Below, one piece after another: positions 1 to 8,826 of a stretch of DNA of 64,000 bases. This DNA comes from Nymphaea colorata. Taxonomy: Eukaryota > Streptophyta > Magnoliopsida > Nymphaeales > Nymphaeaceae. A program made the translations under genes and the position numbers. The stretch lies in contig NC_045148.1 of the NCBI RefSeq assembly GCF_008831285.2, positions 22,820,283 through 22,884,282 of the forward strand, read 5' to 3'. The notes under the pieces are model-generated. The model did no database searches, was not told where the DNA came from, and was given only the letters and a program-made list of their open reading frames with translations. How positions within the stretch are numbered: position 1 is the first letter of the stretch; every line of letters begins with the position of its first letter.

Positions 1-1470
1 ACTCTAACCCAGTTTGACCTTGACCAAACCCATCTCACCTAGTCAACTCTGATTTATTTCGACTTAAGCCTCTCGACTTAACTCACCCCTGCTCATTAGT
101 AACTCGGTCAACCCGAGCCAAGTTAGGACCAACTTAGTTGACTCGAGCTTAACTCGAGTGTCTCAGCTAACCTACCCCATCCGAGCTCAACCCTTGACCA
201 GTTCAAACCCCCTCGGTTGCCTAAGTCCCCTCGACCGAACCCACTCTTAACCTCACTCTCTCTCATTCAGCCCTTTGACCAGACCCACCTACTAGATAGG
301 TTAACCTCCCTACCGGAACTAAGCCCTTTTGACTCTCGGCCTACCCCAACCCGTGCCCTCTTAACCGGACTGGCCTACCCTTAGAGCCCCACCAGTCCAA
401 GCCCACCCAGCCGTAGCTAGGGACCAGGTTCAGTCGGCGACGTTAGCATTCGCTAGCGGCCCTCAGCCAGCACCTCGGCCGTGCTCCTCCGTCGTCGGAT
501 CCCAGCCGACGCCCGTGGCCGAGCCACTCGGACAATAGGCAGGTCGGCACTGCCGCTCCCGGCTTTCGCCCCCCTCGTCTTGTCCGCGGCTTCTCGTCCA
601 GCCTAGCGGCGATAGGTGGTCGCCCTCTCTTCTCGGCTTCCGGTAGCAGGTGGCTGCCCTGGTCGGCAATCCCTCGCCGACGTGTCTCTAGTCCGCAGGT
701 GGCAATCCGGCAGCGCCCTCGGCGACGTCCCGTCACTGTTCCCTCGGCGCCCAAGGCGACAGCAGGTCGTCTTCGTCTCTGCTGTCTCGCCCGTAGGCCC
801 TCGCCCGACAACAAGTCGGATCCCTCTCGGCCGCTCGTCCGCAGGACCGCGCCCGACAGCAGGTCACTGTCCTCTTGGCCGCTCGACCCGCAGGTCACCC
901 CTGACAGCAGGAGGCTACTCCATTCCGGCGTCTGTCAACCCGTCCAACAGCAGGAGGCTGTTCAGGCCGTGCGCTTCACGCCGGCCCGTTGCTGCATTGC
1001 CCGGGGATCGGTTTTCACCCCGTAGCCACTTCGGCTCAGCCAAGGCTAGCCCTTGGCCGGTAACCCTCTAGTCTCTCTCGTAGATCTGGGGAGGGTGCTG
1101 TTTGCTTTCATTTTAGGATCTCATCTAGTTTGTTTTAGTTGCTGTTTTAGCCCAAGGCTTCGGCCTAGCTCCTCGCTGTGGTACCTTGAGGGCCATCTTG
1201 CCCGAGACACGATCACAAGGAGCCGACCATCTCATTTGTTTATTATTGGGCGTGGTTTGCTCGCTAGTCGTGGTGTGCATGGTTGTGGTTTGCTTGTCAG
1301 TGAGACAAGTGAATTCCTGTATCGCTTACGTTTGTACAGCCGTGACCCATTGTAGTTAATTTTTGTAGTAAGTCTGCCCGTAGCTAGGATTTGGGAACAA
1401 GGGTTTTTTCGCACCTGTAATTCCTGTCCTAAGGGTTTTTGCGCCGGGGTTGTCCAGCCGGGTAGAAGTG
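1..1470 (+). repeat. Old LTR 'Z', left part (window starts inside it)
   Basis: This is the downstream two thirds of a long chromovirus-type LTR, entered in mid-element. It has the pyrimidine-rich 'ctaaccc/cgaccc' tract, a GC-rich hairpin array (about 600-965), the GCCAAGG/CCTTGGC hairpin near 1040, an acceptor-like TTTTAG ending at 1150, the AGGC-TTCG-GCCT hairpin just after it, and the late LTR motif 'gtccagccgggtag'. It breaks at 1470, where element A begins, and resumes at 14644 after A's target duplication AAGTG. The original LTR start lies outside the window. It holds no gene; the short reading frames inside are not supported. Confidence 0.85.
1466..1470. repeat. Target-site duplication AAGTG of element A (partner 14639-14643)
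   Basis: The five bases before TGTTAC and the five after the second cctaaca of the 3' LTR are identical. This places the true right end of A at 14638 rather than 14572. Confidence 0.9.
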
Positions 1471-2082
1471 TGTTACAGAACAGTTTCCAGGTCCCCACCA
1501 TGTAGAGGCAGAGCAGGCCGAACCCAGTCGGTGGAAGAGGAAAGCATCAGAGTTATGGGCTCGTTCTCTACAGCTTATGGAAGTCAGTCCCAAGGAGAAG
1601 GATTCTGCACCAACGTCAGTTGCAGTGGGAGGAGCGGGAGGCACAGCTGGGTCAGAAACGGTGCTTAAACTGGGTAAGTCTCAGGGTGTCTTTGGTTCTA
1701 GTGTAGGTCTCACCGAGCTAGTTGAGTCTAACCCAAGTGAGTCCGGTCTACATGTCCCTTGAGGCTAGCCAAAGACCAAGGTCTTAGGCAAATGGTTCGG
1801 TCAAACCTGACCGAGCCCTTGCGTCTAGTGAACCGAAGTGAGGGCGGGTCCCCTCACGAGGTCCCCACCCTGGGCTCGAAAGGCTCAGGGGTTAGAACCT
1901 TTTACTTATGCGTTGGGCACTAGGCCCGAGTTTATTTTAAGCACTTTGTACTTAGCAAGTAGGTTTGTTTACAGTGGGTTTTGAAATAATTACCTAGCCT
2001 AGCAGGTTTGTGCTTGGCGCATTTGTATATGGGTTTTGGGTAGAGATCTAATCCGGATTTTGGATAGATCAAATAGGATATG

Positions 2083-2090
2083 TATATAAT
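2083..2090 (+). promoter_or_regulatory. TATA-like box of the A 5' LTR
   Basis: TATATAAT lies about 610 bp into the LTR, after an AT-rich tract and upstream of a CT-rich stretch typical of plant 5' untranslated leaders. Equivalent positions carry TATAAATT (D), TATAAATA (C and E) and TATTTAAG (G, B), which supports a core promoter. The start site is not determined. Confidence 0.6.
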
Positions 2091-3151
2091 GTTTTGGATC
2101 TAGTGCATTGTATCGAATTTTGAACTAAGGAAGTCTTTTGCAAAGTTTGCACTCTCTCTCCTCCTCACGAGGTTGTCTCTCTCTCCCTCGGTCTAGAGGC
2201 GAGTTCTCCACCTTTCTTTGTCAATCACCGAGTTTCCCCTTGTGAGATCTTGCGGTGCTTCTCATCCCCTCGCGTCCCCTCGGCCTGTGTCGCTTCGACA
2301 TCCATCAAAGGCTTCGGGCATCGGAGATATTCCGGTGGTGAACTCAAGCATTGACGGCTTGCGGTGGATTCCCTCCAACCGGCGGCAATCCCTCCCTCGT
2401 CCACGGCTTCTTCCCCATTATAACTGCATTCCAGCAAGGTTGGTACCTTCTTCTCGACCCCGGTGAAGTTGAGAGGCCGCCATTGCTAAAGGGAAGGTTG
2501 AATCCGCTTAGGATTCAACATCGACAACTAATCGTATTAGCCTTAGTCCCTCTCGGCTTTTCTTGAATATAGTGGATATTATCTTAGGAAAGGACTGCTA
2601 GAAGGCTGAGTCTTCCTCTCGGCGTCCCCGTGAGCCAGGCCCTAGTCGAATAGCACAATCTCCTTAGATTGTTGCACATTATTCTAGAAGGAGCAAGTTG
2701 GTTCTTCGGCTTAATCTAGCCGCAATTTGAAGCGTGTTAATGGTGGAAATATCCGAGTTTTGCTTGGGGAATGCTCGGGTCCTTTCCTCCCTCTTGTTCT
2801 TCGGTCCAGCAGGCTAAAGCAACCTGTATCTCAAGTTCAAACCGAGGGAAGAAAGTCCAAAGAGGCTCCTTGGAATCGCCCAGCCACGAGCTACGGAATA
2901 CCCAAATCTGGGTTAACTCCATCGGCTGAATTGCTAGTTCGGTTTCCAGCCGCTAAGCGGCTGTTCCCCGGCGTGGTCTGCATATTCCGGCATCTTCTCA
3001 AGAATCCGGCGTCTTAGGACATTCCTGCCCTCGGGTGTGTTGAAGCCCACGTGGAATTGACGAGGGCGAATTGGTCTTCGGTGAGAGGTCACTCAAACCA
3101 GGCCGGCTTGTCTACTCGGTGTGAGCCCACTTGAAGAACGACTCGGACCAG

Positions 3152-4921
3152 GTAAGTACAATCTTCACCGTTGCTTTGTCCATGTGTCGTCCATCCCACG
3201 GCCCTCTCCAGTTCGTGTCTCATCTGGCCCAACGTGTCCCACATCTGAAAACCAGTTAGAAGCCACGTCCCTTAGCTTTAGGACCCCTTGACGCCACCTC
3301 GCCACTTTCACTTTTGGCTAAGTCTTCATCCTTAGTCGCAGCCTTCTCTAGCCGCACATCTGGCCACGTGGAAGAATCTCCCTGCTCAAGACCAGGCACT
3401 TCTCCAACTCAGCCATCACCTTTTCGTTTTGGCCCTCGCCGCTCGCCACCTCACCCACGCAAGTCCCCCATTTGCGCACCACTCCCCCTTCTCGCGCGCC
3501 CCTTTTCCCTAATTGTAGCGCAAGTCCCTTAGGACTCGCACCTGGCCTAGAACACGTCTCCATTCATTTCAACCGCAGCCATTTCCAGCCGTTGATCCTT
3601 CCACGTGTCACCATCTCCCTCAGTCACGAGATCACCTCGCCACCTGCTCTAACCGCAGTCAATCGTGACCCTTGATCTTGTTGACGTGTCACCATCTCCT
3701 CGCTTGAGAGTCCCACTCGAGCCACCTAGTCAATTAGCTCTTATGTAGCCCACTTGGCTCGAGCCTAGTTATAAGTCTTCTTGACTTAATCTACTAACTC
3801 GACTAAGGTCCATTAGTCCACCCTAACCTAGTTTGACCTTGACCGAACCCGTCTCACCTAGTTTGACTTAAGCTCTCTTGACTTAACCCATTCTTATCCT
3901 TAGGAACTCGGTCAACCCGAGCCAAGCTAGGACCAACCTAGTTGACTCGAGCTTAGCTTGAGTGACCCAGCTGACCCATCCTAACCGAGCTCAACACTCG
4001 ACCAAACTTAGCCCCCTTGGTTGCCTAAGACCCCTCGACCGAGCCCACTCTTAACCTCTCTCTCTCTCTCACTTAGCTCTTCGACCAGACCCCCACACTA
4101 GTTAGGTTAACCCCCTTCGTACCTAAGCTAGCTTACCTCTCGGCCTACCCCAGCCCGAGCGCCATCAACCTGACTGGCCTACCCTTAGAGCCCCGCCAGT
4201 CCAAGCTCAGCCCAGCCGTAGCTAGGGACCAGGTTCAGCCGGCGACGTTAGCTTTCCGCTAGCAGTCCTCGGCCGCGCTCCTTCGTCGTCGGATTCCAGC
4301 CGACGCACGTTGCCGAGCCACTCAGAGAATAGGCAGGTCGGCATTGCCGCACTCGGCTTTCTCCCCCTCGTCCTGTCCGCGGCTTCTCGTCCAGCCTAGC
4401 GGCGACAGGCGGTCGCCCTCTCTTCTCGGCCACCGGCAGCAGGTGGCTGCCTTGGTCGGCATTCCACAGCCGACTCGTCTTCCGTCCGTAGGCGGCACCA
4501 GGCAGCGCCCTCGGTGACATCCAGTCGCTGTTCCCTCGGCGCCCAAGGCAACAGTAGCTCGTCCACGTCTCTGCTGCTCGTCTGCAGGTCGCTGCCTTCT
4601 CGTCAGCTCGACCCGCAGGCCGCATCCGACAGCAGGCGACTGTCTCGGCTACCCGCTGGCCAGTCTTCGCTCGGCAGCAGGCTGCTGCTCTAGTCCGGCG
4701 TCTGCCAACCCGTCCGACAGCAGGAGGCTGTCCAGGCCGCGCGCTTCACGCCGGCCCGTTGCTGTATTGCCCGCGGATCGGTTTTCACCCCGTGGCTGTT
4801 TCGGCTCAGCCAAGGCTAGCCCTTGGCCGGTAACTCCCTAGTCTTTCTCGTAGATTCCGGGGAGGGTGTTTTTGCTTACTGCTTTAAAATTTCATTTAGT
4901 TTGCTTGCTTTCTTGTTTTAG
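3152..4921 (+). other. Putative LTR-internal intron of element A (5' LTR)
   Basis: CCAG|GTAAGT at 3151/3152 is a near-perfect plant 5' splice site. TTTCTTGTTTTAG ending at 4921 is a good 3' splice site. The same donor and acceptor recur at matching places in LTRs whose surrounding sequence has diverged strongly (C, H). The interval of 1770 nt contains the AGGNG hairpin array. Conservation of the sites is seen; splicing is inferred. Confidence 0.45.
4401..4732 (+). repeat. AGGNG-loop hairpin array, A 5' LTR
   Basis: Hairpins with different stems but nearly the same pentaloop: 4401-4417 (GGCGAC-AGGCG-GTCGCC), 4435-4451 (GGCAGC-AGGTG-GCTGCC), 4628-4644 (GACAGC-AGGCG-ACTGTC, one mismatch), 4674-4688 (GCAGC-AGGCT-GCTGC) and 4716-4732 (GACAGC-AGGAG-GCTGTC). 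They are separated by GC-rich degenerate repeats. I see no coding role. See Part 2 for covariation with the other LTRs. Confidence 0.7.
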
Positions 4922-4977
4922 CCCAAGGCTTCGGCCTAGCTTCTCGCTGTGGTACCTCGAGGGCCATCTTGCCCGAG
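4809..4977 (+). other. Conserved RNA-structure module around the LTR acceptor site
   Basis: Three hairpins: GCCAAGG-ctagc-CCTTGGC (4809-4827), AGGC-TTCG-GCCT (4926-4937, a cUUCGg tetraloop right after the TTTTAG) and CTCG(a)GGGC-catctt-GCCCGAG (4956-4977). The same three positions are structured in D, C, E and H despite sequence change; in C and H the tetraloop is TACG, still in the stable UNCG class. Confidence 0.6.
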
Positions 4978-5357
4978 ACACGACCACAAGAAGCCGACCG
5001 TCCCATTTGATTATTGTTGGGCGTGGTTTGCTCGCTAGTTGTGGTATGCTTGGTGGTGTGGTTTGTTTGTGAGTGAGACGAGTGATTTCTTGTATCGCTT
5101 ACGTTTGTAAAGCCGTGTCACCCTTGCAGTTTGTTTTGTAGTAGGTCTGCCCGTAGCTAGGAATTGGGAATAGGGTTTTCCGCACCTGTAAATTCTTGTC
5201 CTAAGGGTTTTTGCGCCGGGGTTTGTCCGGCCGGGTAGAAGAGTCTATATTAATTTTTCTTAGGATTTTCGGTTTTTGGAAAGCACTCAAGTGACCTGGG
5301 AAGGTAGGTCGCTCTTGGTTAGGAATCTCTAGCCCTAACGGGAGTGGACCTAACAAT

Positions 5358-5369
5358 TGGTATCAGAGC
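5358..5369 (+). promoter_or_regulatory. Primer-binding site 1 of element A (initiator-Met tRNA)
   Basis: TGGTATCAGAGC lies two bases after the LTR end. This is the standard plant LTR-element match to the 3' end of initiator tRNA-Met. Confidence 0.9.
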
Positions 5370-5551
5370 CGTCTTGTGGTCTTCTTGTCAGTTTGAGCAC
5401 CCGACCTACGATGAATTAGCTTCTACGGGTAGATTCATTTGTTTTAATTTATTACGGTTTTTGGTTTTTTGACAAGATCCTCAAGAAGATCTGGGAACTA
5501 GGATGTACTTGGTTAGGACTTTCTAGCCCAACCGGTGACGTGCCTTACAAT

Positions 5552-5563
5552 TGGTATCAGAGC
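5552..5563 (+). promoter_or_regulatory. Primer-binding site 2 of element A (duplicate)
   Basis: A second identical TGGTATCAGAGC, 194 bp after the first, preceded by a foreign LTR terminus (...ccttaca-at). The 3' LTR terminus matches the sequence before PBS 1, so PBS 1 is the one joined to A's own LTR. Confidence 0.85.
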
Positions 5564-5778
5564 CGTCTTGAGGCTATACTGACGAGTTCAAGCACCCGTT
5601 CTACAAGGGTCCCGCTTCAGCAGAGCAGCGCAGACGGACAATGTTTGAGCCAAGCTTTTGGCAGTGTGTTTCCGCGTGCATTAGTTTTTAGGATTTTCTT
5701 CGCAGTTGGCTCCATTGTAGCCAGTTTCCTTGGTTTGTTCGTAGTGTTTTACTTGGCGTCAATCACTCACGTATCAAC

Positions 5779-6690
5779 ATGGGTAAATCCAAGAAGAACG
5801 TGAGCTCCGATGAGCCTGTTCTTGAGGACGTCCCTCAAGAGCAAGCAGGAGAAGCCCCGGCAACCCATAAGGGGCAAATTCCAGACTATGCATTAGGCAG
5901 AATCCTAAGCATAGAGAAGGAATTGCTACAAATGCGTAGCGATATAGCCAAGGTTGAAAATTTCCGAAAGAAGGACATGGACCGTCAAAATGCGGACCAT
6001 CAAAAGGAAATGGATGAAATCTGCGCCATGTTCCATCAATTGGCCAACAACCAGGCCCAAGTTGTGGTAGAGCAGAGGACCACTCAGGGTCCGAATCAAC
6101 AGAAGGGAAAGGGTTTGCTAGTTATACCTGGCTATCAAACCGACACTGAGTTCAACCCCAACAACATTTCACATGTTGGGACAAGCATGGACAGAGGTAG
6201 AGTCATGGGACCACCTCCTGACAGGTATCCAGCCGAGCCTACAAGCGAGTACTATAGGACTACTCATGGCCCAAGAACTAGCCAGCCCATTCGGAATCCA
6301 ATTTATGAATTTTCCGAAGGTGAGGACGAAACACCTCTTCATCCTAGGAGAACTCGAAGAGAGCCAACACGGTTTGAGGAAAGATGGACCCCTTCCGTCA
6401 AATACGATTTCCCAAAGTTCAATGGGGAACATCTTCGAGAGTGGCTATTCATGGCCGAAAGGTTCTTCTTGTGTCACCACGTTCCAGAAGAAGAGTGGAT
6501 CGAGATCACCACGGCCAACATGACCGGCGAAGCAACAACTCACTACCTTTGGTTTGAGCATAAGACGGCCGACCCAACATGGGAGAAGTATAAGGCGAGT
6601 CTGCAGTTTCAGTTTGGAGATTCCACGTTCATAGATTATGACGAGGATCTCAAAAACCTAACCCAGACCACAACTGTGCCTGTCTACTAA
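5779..6690 (+). CDS. Gag N-terminal fragment, element A
   Basis: 303 codons. The N-terminus is charged with a coiled-coil-like stretch (LSIEKELLQMRSDIAK, residues about 45-60). After residue ~205 comes the Retrotrans_gag-type capsid region (WLFMAERFF, then TWEKYKASLQFQFG). It ends at a TAA where D and G have CAA. The protein would assemble the virus-like particle in the cytoplasm. Confidence 0.85.
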   Translation: MGKSKKNVSSDEPVLEDVPQEQAGEAPATHKGQIPDYALGRILSIEKELLQMRSDIAKVENFRKKDMDRQNADHQKEMDEICAMFHQLANNQAQVVVEQRTTQGPNQQKGKGLLVIPGYQTDTEFNPNNISHVGTSMDRGRVMGPPPDRYPAEPTSEYYRTTHGPRTSQPIRNPIYEFSEGEDETPLHPRRTRREPTRFEERWTPSVKYDFPKFNGEHLREWLFMAERFFLCHHVPEEEWIEITTANMTGEATTHYLWFEHKTADPTWEKYKASLQFQFGDSTFIDYDEDLKNLTQTTTVPVY

Positions 6691-6741
6691 AGGCAATTTG
6701 AGAGGTTAGCCAATATGGTGTAGTGGCCAGAGAAGGCCCTC

Positions 6742-7359
6742 ATGGGGTCATTCAAAGGTGGCCTCCGAAGCGACATCAAAAGAGAGATGAAAATTCATCG
6801 CTTCGGTAGTTTGGAAGAGTGTTTTGCCATGGCCAGATTGTATGAGGAGAGGATTGAAGAGAGAAAGGCAGAAAAGAGAGAGAAACGAGAAAGAAAGGCT
6901 CGTAAGAGTGACAAGTTGAGGAAGAAACCCTCATTCTCCTCTACTTCTCGGAACCAAAGTAGAGAATTCCGACCCCAAGGGAAGGAATTAGTAACCTACA
7001 ACCGTGGGAACGAATTTAGGCCCAACCCAAGACCGGGCCGTGACCTCCCAACTCGTTACCTAACCCCCAAGCAGATAGAGGAATACAGGAAGAAGGGCCT
7101 GTGTTTTAGATGTGAGGGTAAGTGGGAGAAGAACCACCAGTGCAAGGCACTATTCAACATCGTGGTGGTTGATGAACCAGAGACCAGCTCTAGTTCAGAG
7201 AGTGATTCCTCCTCAAGTTCCAGCTCCAGTTCCTCGTCTGATGAGGAAATCCAAGTTAAGAGGAAAGGAAAGAAGATTGAGTCTGAAGAACCGCATAAGG
7301 GAGAGACCTCAACCAGAGAAGAGAAAACAGACGAGGTCGAATCTCTTCATTCTATTTAG
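6742..7359 (+). CDS. Gag C-terminal fragment with zinc knuckle, element A
   Basis: It holds the end of the capsid domain (GGLRSDIKREM), a Lys/Arg/Glu-rich linker, the nucleocapsid knuckle at 7102-7143 (Cys-x2-Cys-x7-His-x-Cys, unlike the canonical Cx2Cx4Hx4C) and a Ser-rich acidic stretch. It starts after the TAG at 6721 and ends at the TAG at 7357. The knuckle is the expected RNA-binding part of Gag. Confidence 0.8.
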   Translation: MGSFKGGLRSDIKREMKIHRFGSLEECFAMARLYEERIEERKAEKREKRERKARKSDKLRKKPSFSSTSRNQSREFRPQGKELVTYNRGNEFRPNPRPGRDLPTRYLTPKQIEEYRKKGLCFRCEGKWEKNHQCKALFNIVVVDEPETSSSSESDSSSSSSSSSSSDEEIQVKRKGKKIESEEPHKGETSTREEKTDEVESLHSI

Positions 7360-7380
7360 GGTCCCCACAAGGCAAACGCC

Positions 7381-8601
7381 ATGAGAGTCTTTGGCCGCAT
7401 CAATGGCCAGAAAGTCTTGATTCTGCTCGACAGCGGAGCAACCAACACTTTCCTCACCGAGGAAGCCGCTGAGAAGTGCAAGGTCACTCTCAATGAGAGC
7501 AGCCCACAGACTATAATCGTGGGAGGGGGTCATAGACTCAAGTGCTTACATGAAGGAAGAGGCATAGACGTAAGCATCAAGAAGAAGAATTTCAAAGTGG
7601 ATTGCTTAGTCATCCCCTTGGAAGGAGTTGACTTGATTCTAGGAATGCCTTGGTTCCTAACTTGGAAGGACATTTGTTGGGATGTGAAGAACTTTGCCAC
7701 GACGTTCATCCCAGACGGAGAAGGAGAATCGATCACACTTCAGGGACTCGGCAGTTCCACGCGTCCCAAGGCAGCATTGTGGTCCATCCAGCATGAGCAA
7801 CCCACTTGTTGGGTACTTACACTGGCTACGGGTGTACCGGTATCCGAAGAGAAGGTGGAAGAACCAGTTCCACCAAGGATCCAATTGGTCCTAGACCAAT
7901 TTCCAGGAGTTTTTGATGAGCCCAAAGGCCTACCACCGAAAAGGGCATATGATCATCGCATCGTCCTTGCGCAAGGTGCAGAACCTGTAAATGTCAGGCC
8001 ATATAGGTATGGGCACAGCCAGAAGGCGGAGATCGAACGCCTTGTAAAAGAAATGTTGGAAAGTGGAATCATTAGGCCAAGTTGCAGCCCTTTTTCCTCA
8101 CCAGTTCTCTTAGTGAAGAAGAAGGACAACACCTGCCGATTCTGTATTGATTACAGGGCGTTGAACGAGGTGACCATTAAGGATCGGCACCCCATACCAG
8201 TCATTGATGAACTGCTAGATGAGTTGGCCGGCGCCACAATGTTCTCCAAGATTGACCTCAGAGCCGGCTACCACCAGATCAGAATGTTCGATGAAGATGT
8301 ATTGAAGACAGCTTTTAGAACACATGATGGGCATTATGAGTTTCTAGTAATGCCCTTCGGACTGACCAACGCACCGGCTACATTCCAGCGGTGTATGAAT
8401 GATGTGTTTAGAGCTCAATTGAGAGACTTCATCCTTGTATATTTCGATGATATACTCATCTACAGTAAGGACGAAGAGCAACACAGGAGGCACCTGGAAA
8501 TCACGCTAGGCATTCTTCAGGAGCATCAGCTTTTTGCGAAGATGTCCAAATGCAGTTTTGGACAATCTTCCATTGGATATCTCGGACACATCGTGTCATG
8601 A
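7381..8601 (+). CDS. Protease and reverse transcriptase fragment, element A
   Basis: The protease has an intact LLDSGAT (catalytic Asp at 7429-7431) and ILGMPW downstream. The RT carries the usual blocks: [56 protein letters not shown] and YFDD at 8440-8451. It ends at a TGA where the relatives have CGA. Confidence 0.9.
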   Translation: MRVFGRINGQKVLILLDSGATNTFLTEEAAEKCKVTLNESSPQTIIVGGGHRLKCLHEGRGIDVSIKKKNFKVDCLVIPLEGVDLILGMPWFLTWKDICWDVKNFATTFIPDGEGESITLQGLGSSTRPKAALWSIQHEQPTCWVLTLATGVPVSEEKVEEPVPPRIQLVLDQFPGVFDEPKGLPPKRAYDHRIVLAQGAEPVNVRPYRYGHSQKAEIERLVKEMLESGIIRPSCSPFSSPVLLVKKKDNTCRFCIDYRALNEVTIKDRHPIPVIDELLDELAGATMFSKIDLRAGYHQIRMFDEDVLKTAFRTHDGHYEFLVMPFGLTNAPATFQRCMNDVFRAQLRDFILVYFDDILIYSKDEEQHRRHLEITLGILQEHQLFAKMSKCSFGQSSIGYLGHIVS

Positions 8602-8826
8602 GAAGGGGTTCGGGCAGACCCCGAAAAGTTGCACGCCATGGAAAAATGGCCTCTGCCCAAGGACCTCAAAGGTCTAAGAGGATTTCTTGGATTAACTGGG
8701 TATTATAGGAGATTCATCCAGGGATACGCCATCATCGCCCAGCCCCTCACCCAGATGTTGAAGAAATGAGCCTTCTCTTGGACTGAGAAGTCGAGAGTTG
8801 CCTTTGAAAAGCTTAAGGCAGCTCTG

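Larger units (their letters stand above)
1471..5355 (+). repeat. 5' LTR of element A (3885 bp)
   Basis: It starts TGTTACAG and ends GGACCTAACA, directly before AT-TGGTATCAGAGC. In order: the first ~290 bp encode the polyprotein tail (used from the 3' copy), TATA-like box at 2083, pyrimidine-rich leader, GGTAAGT donor-like site at 3151, C/T-rich tract with ACGTG boxes, AGGNG hairpin array 4401-4732, GCCAAGG hairpin 4809-4827, acceptor-like TTTTAG ending 4921, UUCG hairpin 4926-4937. About 3.2 kb lies downstream of the TATA box, so R+U5 is unusually long. It has no supported independent gene. Confidence 0.92.
5356..5778 (+). other. Chimeric leader of element A with two primer-binding sites
   Basis: PBS 1 (TGGTATCAGAGC) is at 5358-5369 and PBS 2 at 5552-5563. 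Between them, after 'ctacgggtag', lies a second LTR-terminal sequence (about 5430-5549) ending 'gtgccttaca'. It resembles the end of LTR E much more than A's own end. The leader then continues to the gag ATG. The two AGGNG leader hairpins and leader splice sites seen in C, D and G are missing here. Confidence 0.75.

Noticed and set aside
616-1071. 151-codon open frame in LTR Z, with similar frames in other LTRs
   Set aside because: It falls in the GC-rich hairpin array, where CpG-rich low-stop sequence opens frames on both strands. It has no motif and is not kept in the A or D equivalents.
2218-2466. Short conserved frames after the TATA box (MSITEFPL..., also 11436-11639) as possible upstream peptides
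   Set aside because: They are not maintained in D, E or G, where the frames differ. More likely untranslated leader.
4240-4770. CRISPR-like array of short repeats
   Set aside because: The units vary in length and sequence and only the hairpin loop is constant. There are no uniform spacers and the context is a eukaryotic LTR.
5352-5370. tRNA-Met gene
   Set aside because: Only the 12-base primer-binding complement is present; no cloverleaf or A/B boxes.
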